Shown here piece by piece: positions 55,617 through 64,000 of a stretch of 64,000 nucleotides of DNA. Origin of the DNA: Athripsodes cinereus (lineage: Eukaryota > Arthropoda > Insecta > Trichoptera > Leptoceridae). The stretch is from assembly GCA_947579605.1 (NCBI GenBank), contig OX388306.1, positions 4,464,001 through 4,528,000 of the forward strand, given 5' to 3'. Under the pieces are notes generated by a model that saw only the letters and a list, made by a program, of their open reading frames with translations, did not search any database and had not been told where the DNA came from. The first letter of the stretch is position 1, and each line of letters opens with the position of its first letter. Both the position numbers and the translations under genes were made by a program.

Positions 55617-55990
55617 CGGATAAGACCAATTACTGAATGAGGAGTGAGTAATGAGGGTATTAGAAGAATGAGTGGATGCAAGAGGAGGGTTGTGGATAGA
55701 ATGCGTGTAAATAAATCGAGATGGTTTGGTCATGTGGAACGAATGGAAGGGAAAAGAATGACAAAGAGGATATAATTGCCTGTAAGGAGGGATGTTAGGA
55801 AGTGCGGGCATCCAAGAACTTCATGACTTGACCATGTAGATCAAATTCTCATGGACGACCGTGTATTGAGGCAGAGAAATCGACATGCTTTCATGACAAA
55901 TTGTATGAATTTAGAAGAAACGAAAGATCCATATGGCGTTCCGTTCTCTCTGCCTACCCCACTTGGGATACGGCGTGAGGGATTAGAAAA
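55617..55990 (+). pseudogene. LINE ORF C-terminal remnant
   Basis: TAGAAGAATGAGTGGATGCA, GAGATGGTTTGGTCATGTGG, GAAGTGCGGGCATCCAAGAA and CTACCCCACTTGGGATACGG. The same section as 32758-33165, with fewer gaps but several stops. Confidence 0.7.
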
Positions 55991-56534
55991 GATAGGATAG
56001 AATAGGCAAATTGCTTTCTTACATAGAATTGATCTCCAGACTGTTCTGCTTGTAGGATGTGCTGCGATATTTTAATTATTTTTTATTACAAAACGAGCTT
56101 TCGTCCAACTTAGTTGCACAACTCTCTCAACCAGTTCCATTACGTTATGTAATTACGCGAATTTATTTAACATTATTTTTAATATTTAATGAAAAGTTTC
56201 GCCACAGTTTTCGTAGGCAATTTATATCATTTCCCTAACGAGTTTTTAATGTACACGAATCAACGCTGGAATGTGAAAAAGATTTTTAAAAATACTTTCG
56301 CACTGTTTTTTCTGCTCAAACACTTCCAAATACAAGCACTTTTATTTTTCTTTTATAGTAATTATTACAATGCATTACTTAATTTCCATCTAGTTTTCTC
56401 CTCGTTTAAAAATATTTATTGAAAGAGTTCCAACACTTAGTCTTATTGTCCCTTTAATTATTCCTATTATTTTAATTTCCTCTTTGGTTTTTGATCAGTT
56501 TTTGTAACTCATTTTGAATGTTTTTTATCGTCGA
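55991..56534. other. AT-rich spacer
   Basis: 56040-56080 (CTGTTCTGCTTGTAGGATGT) may be a family B scrap. Nothing else. Confidence 0.4.
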
Positions 56535-56631
56535 TTCCTTTTACTTAGCACACAGCCGTCTTTGAGAATTAGATCACACCCCTTCTTTCAGACGAGTATA
56601 TCCTGTTTGTCATCGTTTCCTTATTTACATG
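56535..56631 (-). pseudogene. LINE ORF scrap
   Basis: TAGCACACAGCCGTCTTTGA, CACCCCTTCTTTCAGACGAG and TATCCTGTTTGTCATCG line up with plus-strand 915-1015. Confidence 0.5.
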
Positions 56632-56880
56632 TTTTTTTTTACATGTATAGACAATTCACACAGACTGAGCTAGTCCCAAACTAAGATATGAATCTTGTAT
56701 TATGGGTACTAACACGACGATACACATATACAATGCACTGAACACATACCTATATATGTATCACCCAGACCCAGGACAATTTGAAAGAGGTCATTCTTCA
56801 TTTTGCCCTGGCCGGGAATCGAACCCGAGACTTCGTGACTCAAAGGCAAGTGTGATAGCCTCCGCGCAACACCGGCCGTC
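56632..56880 (-). mobile_element. SINE-2 copy, full length
   Basis: Poly(T) at 56632-56640 is the 3' tail. The body (TAGTCCCAAACTAAGATATG, TTATGGGTACTAACACGACG) comes next, then CCCAGACCCAGGACAATTTG. Last is the tRNA-like head with a consensus B box (GGGAATCGAACCC, that is GGTTCGATTCC on the minus strand). It is the reference copy for this family. The 66-codon frame across it is incidental. Confidence 0.85.
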
Positions 56881-56983
56881 TACTATTAACATTTATTCAT
56901 AGATTCTAAGTCATAAGTTAAATTGTGCTAACTCCTTTGTTTTAACAAATTTAACATTTAATCAAATTATTTCATTGTTTCAG

Positions 56984-57271
56984 AAACGTCAAACCTGAAT
57001 CAAAATGGGACGTTTATCGAGTCGACCAGAGAAACCAAGCACCATATCACTTCTGCCTTTTGATAATGTGGCACCTCAGATAGTGATCTTGTCAGATGAT
57101 CGGCCTGACCGCCTCATGACACAAACAACCGTTAGAAGTGACCAGGAGATGACCAAATCTCCAATTTTCCTGTAACAGACCTGTAACACCAACAACATAA
57201 GCAGTTAGCTGTAACAGCATATAAGTCATTTTTGTTTTAACAAAAGAGCTTCGGTGACAAATATTGTATCA
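56984..57271 (+). other. Candidate host-gene exon
   Basis: A TTATTTCATTGTTTCAG acceptor ends at 56983 and a GTAAGTAAA donor starts at 57272, giving a 288-nt exon. GC content is clearly raised to about 57190, then drops. Two coding readings compete. Joined to a phase-1 donor such as that at 23733, the frame runs TSNLNQNGTFIESTRETKHH and stops at TGA 57061-57063. Alternatively an internal ATG opens a 56-codon ORF. The exon is on the same strand as the microexon at 23697. I recognise no family. Confidence 0.5.
57005..57175 (+). CDS. Small ORF, 56 aa, in the candidate exon
   Basis: The ATG at 57005 sits in CAAAATGG, a near-ideal insect start context, with an in-frame TGA just upstream (56996) so the frame cannot extend left. 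The product begins MGRLSSRPEK and ends MTKSPIFL. Gly2 followed by Ser6 fits an N-myristoylation signal. The middle is acidic (SDDRPDR). It ends close to where the GC-rich segment ends, which favours this frame over the alternative. Length is below the usual gene-finding cut-off. It could be a short host protein, an upstream ORF or chance. Function unknown. Confidence 0.4.
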   Translation: MGRLSSRPEKPSTISLLPFDNVAPQIVILSDDRPDRLMTQTTVRSDQEMTKSPIFL

Positions 57272-57317
57272 GTAAGTAAAATTATTTTATTATTTTTACT
57301 TAACATTGTCGTAATTC

Positions 57318-57520
57318 ATTAAAATTTTATTTTTATTAATTTTAAAATTTATTAATTACAAAAACACTGTTTCATTTACACTATAAATTTTAATTGCCTC
57401 GAACGTTTTCGTCGACATTTTAATAGACGTTCGAGGCAATAAAATTTATAGTGAAAATAAGCAATTATGTTTTTTTAATTATTTAATTTTTAAAATTAAT
57501 AATGTATATTCACAGTGTAA
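57318..57520. repeat. Long fold-back (about 200 bp)
   Basis: CACTATAAATTTTAATTGCC to GAACGT (57379-57406) pairs with ACGTTCGAGGCAATAAAATT to TAGTG (57427-57453) with one gap. Pairing continues imperfectly outward through AT-rich arms. Probably a MITE of palindromic type. Confidence 0.6.
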
Positions 57521-57639
57521 ACACCAAAACATTACAATTTATTTGAAAGTCCATATTGGAAGTAATTATATGTTTTATATAAAAATTATCTTTCCCGGAA
57601 CAGATAAAAAAAATAAAAGTTACTCTATAGTATAGAGTC

Positions 57640-57782
57640 TATACTATACCATCATGACATTTTCCACAAATGGGGAAGACAGCGGACCAGCTGCATCTAA
57701 TAAACATGCAAGCTGTCCTCTTCGTGCCAACATAAAATCAAGACACTCAGGATGGGTGACAAACTTCATCGCTGAATTTAAG
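57640..57782 (+). repeat. Family B repeat, left half
   Basis: TATACCATCATGACATTTTC, CAAATGGGGAAGACAGCGGA, ATAAACATGCAAGCTGTCCT, CAGGATGGGTGACAAACTTC. Confidence 0.7.
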
Positions 57783-57827
57783 ATGTAAAAAAAGTTACTC
57801 TATAGTATAGAGTAACTTTTTTTACAT
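57783..57827. repeat. 45-bp perfect palindrome
   Basis: ATGTAAAAAAAGTTACTCTA leads to a single central G at 57805, and the mirror image runs to 57827 without a mismatch. The word AGTTACTCTATAGTATAGAG also occurs just before the B copy at about 57620. Confidence 0.85.
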
Positions 57828-57884
57828 TTTTTCAAATTTCCCGAAATGCACACACATTAAAATTTCTACCCCCCCCCCGTCACC

Positions 57885-58060
57885 GAATTTTCAAAATGGT
57901 ATAGTACTACTGTATAGGAATTTGAAATATTTCAAAAACACCTTGGTTTTCTTAAAGAATATTTTCTCGCAGTACCTGTGTTTGAATTTTCAAAATGGTA
58001 TAGGAATTTGAAATATTTCAAAAACTCCTCAGTTTTGTTAAAGAATATTTACTCGAATTA
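57885..58060 (+). repeat. Direct duplication of about 95 bp
   Basis: GAATTTTCAAAATGGTATAG, GGAATTTGAAATATTTCAAA and TTAAAGAATATTTTCTCG occur from 57888. They occur again from 57984 with few changes. A TACTACTGTA stretch is present only in the first copy. A C10 run lies just before, at about 57871-57880. Confidence 0.7.
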
Positions 58061-58181
58061 TTAAGTATCCGGTACTTTTACCGAAAATCCGATTATTACT
58101 GGTATTGAAATTTTTTTTTTATAATGTATAATTCGCTGGCGGGCCGCAGATATACCGGCCGCGGTTTGTGCATCGCTGCTC

Positions 58182-58440
58182 TATACTATACCATCATGAC
58201 ATTTTCCACAAATGGGGTAGCCAGCGGACCAGCTTCATCTAATAAACATGCAAACTGTCCTCTCCGTGACATTAATAAAATAAGGCATTCAGGATGAATG
58301 GCAAATATCATCGCTGAATTGAAGATGTAAAATATCTTTATCTTTTCAAACACCTGTATTTTACAAGATACTCAAAAACTTGCGGAAAAGAGTGAGAGAC
58401 CAATTATTTGCCAAATGCTCCACGGAATTATAATTTTAAC
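58182..58440 (+). repeat. Family B repeat, most complete copy
   Basis: Order: TATACCATCATGACATTTTC, CACAAATGGGGTAGCCAGCG, TAATAAACATGCAAACTGTC, GGCATTCAGGATGAATGGCA, TCATCGCTGAATTGAAGATG, then a hairpin CACCTGTATTTTACAAGATA, ACTTGCGGAAAAGAGTGAGA and CCAAATGCTCCACGG. About 260 bp. No Pol III boxes, A tail or TIRs were identified, so its class is unknown. Confidence 0.7.
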
Positions 58441-59242
58441 AAAAAATCCAATGATCTATATATATATTTACAATTTTGAGTATCATTTTCAAGACGATAA
58501 CAGAAAAGTGACAAATATCATAAAATGAAATAAATCGTTAACTAAAACTCGTTAAGTATGGTCATTAAAATGAGACTTTAATCATCATCGCAGGTAGGTA
58601 ACTCAAATATAAAATCTTAATGGATAACAGACAGCCGGAGAGGGAGATAGAGCCTTAATCGGTTTATAAAAATAATAAAACCATTTTATAAACTCATAAA
58701 CATAATACGTACCAACAATTTTATTTTTTAATCAATGTTTTACTGTTCATTTCAACCTGTTGAGAACCAGCACTTTCACAAACGTCGTTTTCGAAATCAG
58801 TCTCATAAAAGTTTGGACGTTAAAATACGTCATGAATTTCCTACCTTCTTGTCATTGTCTTCTTCAAATTCAACATTTGTACCTCTTATTTTTTTTAAAT
58901 TTAAAGTTAACCTTTGCCATTACATAGACACGTTTTTTAATTAATGCACTATTATACTAGTATTGTTTCGTTTGTCAATGGCAAAGGTTTGCTGAAATCG
59001 ATTGCGATCAATATATAATCAAGTAACAAAAGTGCATTGCAGAATACTCGTTTAATAACATTCAAAATGTCTCGAAGTTAAAGATTTACTTTGTTCCTTT
59101 TTTTGACGAGAACTTAAGTACAACTTTGTTTTTGTTTGTATTGACGAAAATGTATGAATAAATACAATTCCCGTGTTTGATTCCCTGCTAGTGCAAAATC
59201 ATACATTGAAGTATGATCTCTTTCAAATTATCCTGTATTATC
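58441..59242. other. AT-rich spacer
   Basis: Nothing recognised. Confidence 0.5.
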
Positions 59243-59322
59243 ACGTAAGAACCCATAATGCAAGATGATTTATATCTTAGTTTGGGACTTGCTTAATATT
59301 TTTTGATTGTCTTTGCATGTTT
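59243..59322 (+). mobile_element. SINE-2 3' fragment
   Basis: AGAACCCATAATGCAAGATG, ATATCTTAGTTTGGGACTTG and GATTGTCTTTGCATGT are the last third of SINE-2 in the plus orientation. Confidence 0.6.
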
Positions 59323-59956
59323 TGTTATATTATGTAAAGTCAATAACTGATATATTTTCATGGCATTTAAAAATATTAGAAGCGATATGTTGTTAAGTAT
59401 TTTTTCAAAATTAAAGAATTGACTGTCTATACGACGGTATTGAACACTCAATTTATTTTTTATTAAAAGAATCGAAAATCAAGGAACTCACTCTTGAAAA
59501 GGTTAAGATCTGTGGCACAATTCCAAAACAGATTCATTATAATTGAAGGGCCCCTTTCATAGATCAGATTATAATAATGAATGATGGAACAATAAATTTT
59601 GATTGATTCATCAAATTGATGCTTTTTATTGCAAAACGTTTAAAGCTCTTTTATTGTAAGTGCCTATTTGGAATATATACAAAAGTTCTTACATAAATAT
59701 TTTAAACTGTATGTTAATCTATTTGTATGTATTGTATATACATTGATGGTTAACAGGCAATACCTTGCAACCCCAAAAAAAAAACAAAAAATGTGATAAA
59801 TATGCAGAAATGTGAATGATCGATTGGTCAATGTACCTACAAAACCTCTTAAGCCTCAGATCATCACAAAATGGTTACATAGTAAAAAATATTTATTATT
59901 TATGGAAAAAACTGCTAAATATTCTTTAATATTATATTTTTTGTCGTTTGAAAATG
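59323..59956. other. AT-rich spacer
   Basis: Nothing recognised. The 73-codon frame at 59812 runs through the palindrome that follows and is not credible. Confidence 0.5.
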
Positions 59957-59993
59957 CCCACCATGATAATCGAATTTCGATTATCATGGTGGG
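59957..59993. repeat. 37-bp perfect palindrome
   Basis: CCCACCATGATAATCGAA, a single T, then TTCGATTATCATGGTGGG. No mismatch. The flanks are not inverted. Confidence 0.9.
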
Positions 59994-60912
59994 GAAGGGA
60001 ATTGGAAGATTAGAAGAGATTGCATCTTTGTGATAAACTCACTTTTTGTATTTTATAAGAATGTGCTTCATTTCAAAACTGTTTATAATCAATGTAAGTA
60101 ATGAATAAAATGTTAATAAAAAAATTGTTTAAAAGATTGATAGTGAAACTAAAAACAAATCTTTGAACTAAAAATTATATAACAACACTATATTTATTTT
60201 TACTTTTTTCTAATTTTAAATAATTAAAGACTGAATTAAACTTTGAACTAATAATTATAAAACAACACTTAATTTATTTTTACTTTTTTCTAATTTACAT
60301 AAACTTGAGGGCTCTCTGTTCTTCATTATTTTTTTAACAGGTATGTAGAGGCATCTAAAACTAAGAAAAAAAATATCTTTGGTACAACATTCAATCTATC
60401 TATAAAAATGATTTTGTGTTTAAAAACCGAACATATTTTTATTTAGAAATATTTTATACAAAAGGGCTTTTACTCGCATCGTAATGTATTTTATTAATAA
60501 AAACTCCCTGAGTAGAGCAGGGTAATAAACTAGTGAATAATATTATTGTATGCAATAACATAGGTTTGAAGATTTTATTATGTATCGAACGCTTTACTGT
60601 AGAGATATATTTTTTTATGAACATAAAATTTACTCTTCAACAAAATTGCAATACTTGACATCGATTTTATACACACTTTTTGTTATCTTAATCATCATCA
60701 TCAGCCCATCGCTCCCCTTTCGAGGTAGGATCTTTCAGATGACAATTTTTTAAACGATACTATGTAATTTTAAAAATGGACACGGACATTGATCATAGGT
60801 ATTGTAAAGCGCCCTTGAAGTGATATTATCACAATACGGCGCTATGTAAATTGTCATATTATTGTTCATCGATGTTATTTTTACAATAACCATTGTATGA
60901 GGTCATGTATGT
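59994..60912. other. AT-rich spacer with a small duplication
   Basis: CTTTGAACTAAAAATTATAT at about 60162 and CTTTGAACTAATAATTATAA at about 60241 begin two copies of an 80-bp direct repeat (both continue into TTTACTTTTTTCTAATTT). Nothing else recognised. Confidence 0.5.
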
Positions 60913-61134
60913 AAATTCAACACATGAAACTACCATATAAGGCTTAGAAAAGACAACGTCACCTTATTCGATAATGTCCCGGGCGCCTTAGGCAAGTCGC
61001 CCGGTAGCTTAATTGCTCAAAGCACTTCTCGCGACAAGGTTAGGGATGCGGGTTCAAGTCCCATCCGGGGTACTGCCGAATAAGGTAAGGTTGTCTTTTC
61101 TAAGCCTTATATGGTAGTTTTATGTGTTAAATTT
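60913..61134 (+). mobile_element. Inverted-repeat element with tRNA-like core
   Basis: Arms 60913-60970 and 61077-61134 are inverted with four mismatches over 58 bp (core ACCATATAAGGCTTAGAAAA). Between them CCGGGCG pairs with CGCCCGG. The sequence then reads like a tRNA: TAGCTTAATTGCTCAAAGC gives a D arm (stem GCTT / AAGC), and a B-box-like GGGTTCAAGTCCC gives a T arm. CCGGGG can pair back to CCCGG as an acceptor. The anticodon stem is poor, so it is tRNA-derived rather than a working tRNA gene. Confidence 0.6.
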
Positions 61135-61289
61135 AATTTAAATTTTTGTGAGAAGACATTTTGTGCTTGAGTTTTAGAATAACATCCTCCCCTCATACCA
61201 GCATTTCATTGCCGTTTGGGGATTACGAAGTGTTTATTGTTAACTATAATAAAATATCAATATAAATGTATCGAAAAATAAGTTGTGTA

Positions 61290-61582
61290 TTAAATAAAAT
61301 AAATAAAATAAATAAAATAAATAAAATAAATAAAATAAATAAAATAAATAAAATAAATAAAATAAATAAAATAAATAAAATAAATAAAATAAATAAAATA
61401 AATAAAATAAATAAAATAAATAAAATAAATAAAATAAATAAAATAAATAAAATAAATAAAATAAATAAAATAAATAAAATAAATAAAACAAATAAAACAA
61501 ATAAAATAAATAAAATAAATAAAATAAATAAAATAAATAAAATAAATAAAATAAATAAAATAAATAAAATAAATAAAATAAA
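61290..61582 (+). repeat. 9-bp minisatellite, about 32 units
   Basis: The unit AAATAAAAT is repeated almost without change. Two neighbouring units near 61487-61500 carry AAATAAAAC. Because the unit is a multiple of 3 and has no stop in three of the six frames, it makes artificial open frames (NKI repeats and their antisense). These are not genes. Confidence 0.95.
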
Positions 61583-62983
61583 TTTTCTTGTCATATTATA
61601 ATAAAATTATTACAATGACACTTTAAAATAAAATAATCTTAATGGTATTTTTTTGTAAGACTATATCTAACAACAAACCAGTAACACTTTGATGTGCATT
61701 GCTTGGTAGTGTGACGGAAAAGATTATTGTAAATAAATAGGAATTAAGAACAGATAATCATTATAATTATAAAAATGATTCTAGTAATTTTGCCTATGTA
61801 ACTGAGGTGAGGGAAGTTATGTCGTATGTTTTTTATAATATGTATGTGTCTGCACTGTAATTGCTAAGAAAAAAAGCGATAATTTAACTTATGTATGTCT
61901 TTGTATATCAATCGCTGCATAGCTATAAGTAGGTATGTAATGGCAGAAGATTAGGTAAAATTTTAGATGTTTTAGGATTAATATCTACCTACTCTGAATT
62001 CAAAAATGCTAGTAAGCGAACAATAATAACAAAATATGACATGGCTAGACAGGTCCTTTTTTTATAATTAGCATGAATGAAAAATGCGAAGATGCATCGT
62101 ATTCACGACATTTATTGGTTTATGGGAGTAATAGTATCAACCCTTGCTTAGGGAAGTCTATATTGGCGACATGGAATGTCTAGGGAAACATTGCAATTAT
62201 TATAATAATAAAAGCATTGAAATCATCCACTCAGCGGCAAAGTTGAAATAGAATAATGTACCTACAATGAGGTAGACGAAAAACAAAGGAACTACCCAGT
62301 CGGCGACACTAGGTTATAATGGCCGGTAAAATTTATCAGATCTAAAGAAAAAAAAATATTTCAAATTTGGCAGTTCAATTTATTTTATTGGATCTTTAGA
62401 AAATAATTTGTATTTTAAGCAAATAATAGAAAAATATTATTATGCAGAGCCAATTTTATTACATATCTCATTGTATAAGGGCTGGTCTAGCCAGGTGGTT
62501 TTATGAATCTGTCTGGAGACAGGGTAGTAATTATTTCAAAGCATTTAACCACTCATAAAGAAATCAAAACAAAATATAGACTTTAGGTAGATATCTATTG
62601 TAATAATTATTGCATTGTAATCTTGAGTCTAGCGAATGAATAGGTAGGTACAAATCAGTACGCAGGTACCAACCACCATGAATATGTATGTATCTCGTAA
62701 TAATTGTTAGATGTAATTACTTGTATGAGAAATAATAACCAAATAGATCAGAGTAATTGGATGTATAAAAGTATGTGTATAATAATTAGACTACTACTGA
62801 ATTAGAATCACTGATCTATAGTTTAATTAAGCTTGGAAATGTATAATAAAATCGAATAATTAGGACCTATTGAATTATTGTCGAAATATTTATTATAGAG
62901 TGCTGTAAATAGACTAATATCCTGTAAAATATTTGAACGACTGATGCCAGATATTCAGAATTATAATAATTAAATGATAACAT
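61583..62983. other. AT-rich spacer, 1.4 kb
   Basis: Several GTAGGTA-type words. No gene or repeat family recognised. If the alternative LTR boundary (see next entry) is right, the spacer extends to about 63265. Confidence 0.45.
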
Positions 62984-63933
62984 TGATATCACGTTAAAAT
63001 AAGATAGAATCATTTGTAAAAGGTATAGAGAGTTGATATTGTTGTATCAATATATGCAAATTAAATAGATAGTAATGTGACATCTATCAGGCGAGTAGAA
63101 TGTATGTATATATCGATGTAAGCTAGTGGGTTTTTGTAATATGTACATTGTTATTGGGTCAGTTGGAATCTTATTGCAAATTTGATTTTAAAGAAAATAA
63201 TAGCGTTATGTAAGTCTTGAGTGAGATGACATCAGTAGGCTGATTTGAACCTAATTGGGGGGTGTTATTAGAATTAAAGGGGGAGTGAATAAGACTTATC
63301 GGCCAGTCGAGACAGCAACAAGTCCAGAAGGAGATGCAGGATATTCCAAGATGGAGCCCCGCCCGCGGAACCCAACTAGGCCACCAGTGTCCACTGAGCA
63401 AATATAAGCGCATAGAAAACGCCTCGGAGTGTCATTCTGTATCCAGTAGTCATTCCGTATCCGGTAGTCAGTCAGAGTAATTCGCTTTTCGACATTGTCA
63501 GTCATCAGACGATTGAAATAAAAATCGTGAAGACTTCAGACTAGAGTCCGCGAAAAGAAAGAAAAACTCCGGTATTATATCACCTCGCGATTTAATTTAA
63601 AATCTGTAATCGCGTATAACATCCAACTGCCTGGGCAAAGTTTAGTAACTGATCGAAAGAAACAATAATAGTGATCTCTGATTTGAATGATAATTTGAAT
63701 GTCTCATTAACACCAGTGGTAATTTAAAATTTAACACTACAACGCCGGAATAGTAATCATTAAATCATATTTCACCTCAGTGTGTAAATTCCTGGTTAGA
63801 CAATCGACCAGTACGAGTACCATTAAAACGCGAAGAGATCCGCGAACTTATGTAGAGCAATTACAAAATAGTATGATACTATAAATTGCTGATAGCGAAG
63901 ATAAACAGAGGTACTGCTATGACGTAGATATCA
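62984..63933 (+). repeat. Candidate 5' LTR of a second retrotransposon
   Basis: The ends TGATATC and GATATCA are inverted 950 bp apart. Inside are a TATAAG box (about 63405), initiator-like TCATTC and TCAGTCAG words about 30-70 nt later, and AATAAA at 63517-63522, in LTR order. A TGGCGCAATCC motif starts 6 nt after the right end, as a primer-binding site would. An alternative pair of ends is TGTTAT (63267) and ATAACA (about 63621), a more usual 350-bp LTR but without a following TGG. Which is right cannot be settled without the 3' LTR, which lies beyond the window. Confidence 0.4.
63403..63410 (+). promoter_or_regulatory. TATA box of the candidate LTR
   Basis: AATATAAGCG in a GC-richer block. 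It is followed at about +27 by GTCATTCTG and at about +70 by GTCAGTCAGAG, both initiator-like. Confidence 0.45.
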
Positions 63934-63939
63934 TCCGGT

Positions 63940-64000
63940 TGGCGCAATCCAGATGTGATCCCAAGAGGGCCAGCGCACTAAGAGGGAAGGAAGCGTGAGT
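63940..64000 (+). other. Possible primer-binding site and leader
   Basis: TTGGCGCAATCCAGATGTGA followed by purine-rich AAGAGGGAAGGAAGCGTGAGT (given in part). It would be the start of an internal region that continues past the window. Confidence 0.3.

Noticed and set aside
61000..61073. Functional tRNA gene
   Set aside because: D and T arms are visible but the anticodon stem does not pair and the acceptor has mismatches. The long inverted repeats around it favour a transposon-borne derivative.
61240..61601. Open frames of 86-116 codons on both strands
   Set aside because: They are produced entirely by the 9-bp AAATAAAAT array.

Overview
The window looks like intergenic or intronic DNA from an insect nuclear genome, most probably a moth or butterfly (Lepidoptera). 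The grounds are a strongly AT-rich background, frequent TACCTACC/GTAGGTA runs, dense short tRNA-derived SINEs, many 5'-truncated LINE tails, and many small inverted-repeat (MITE) transposons. There is no bacterial gene structure. Only one long open reading frame is convincing, and it belongs to a retrotransposon. Most other open frames of 60-140 codons lie inside repeats, often antisense to a decayed LINE. The species call is inference.

Main landmarks. (1) A complete LTR retrotransposon, 3544-9328 on the minus strand, has 4-bp target duplications, 1742-bp LTRs differing at only 4 positions that I could find, a primer-binding site, a polypurine tract and a single gene. That gene is a Gag-like protein followed by an acidic stretch, a long hydrophobic segment and a basic cluster. 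No pol is present. (2) Two hammerhead-ribozyme-like RNAs lie at 15639-15709 (+) and about 39517-39569 (-). Both keep the catalytic core and vary compatibly in the stems. (3) Possible host-gene exons on the + strand are a 37-nt microexon at 23697-23733 and an exon at 56984-57271, each with good splice signals. The second holds a 56-codon ORF with a near-ideal start context. (4) A tRNA-like core sits inside a 58-bp inverted repeat (60913-61134). (5) The last kilobase looks like the 5' LTR of a second retrotransposon running out of the window.

Repeat layout. SINE-1 (about 175 bp) has seven copies, near 13.4, 18.4, 32.4, 37.1, 39.3, 42.6 and 47.8 kb. SINE-2 (about 240 bp) has copies near 1.3, 17.6, 25.7, 29.9, 53.1, 56.6 and 59.2 kb, and three of these are split by later insertions. 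C-terminal remnants of several LINE families occur throughout. Families B, F and G are unnamed dispersed repeats recognised only by similarity between copies here. MITEs with recognisable ends and target duplications lie at 2.35, 12.2, 13.85, 16.2, 30.4, 49.4 and 52.4 kb, with a more doubtful one at 19.0 kb. Tandem arrays are a degenerate 37-bp repeat (39.8-40.2 kb) and a 9-bp repeat (61.29-61.58 kb).

Apart from the LTR element, nothing here forms a gene cluster or pathway. The region records layered transposition: SINEs inside B and F repeats, LINEs inside SINE-2, and one MITE inside another. All family assignments come from reading motifs by eye, without any database search.
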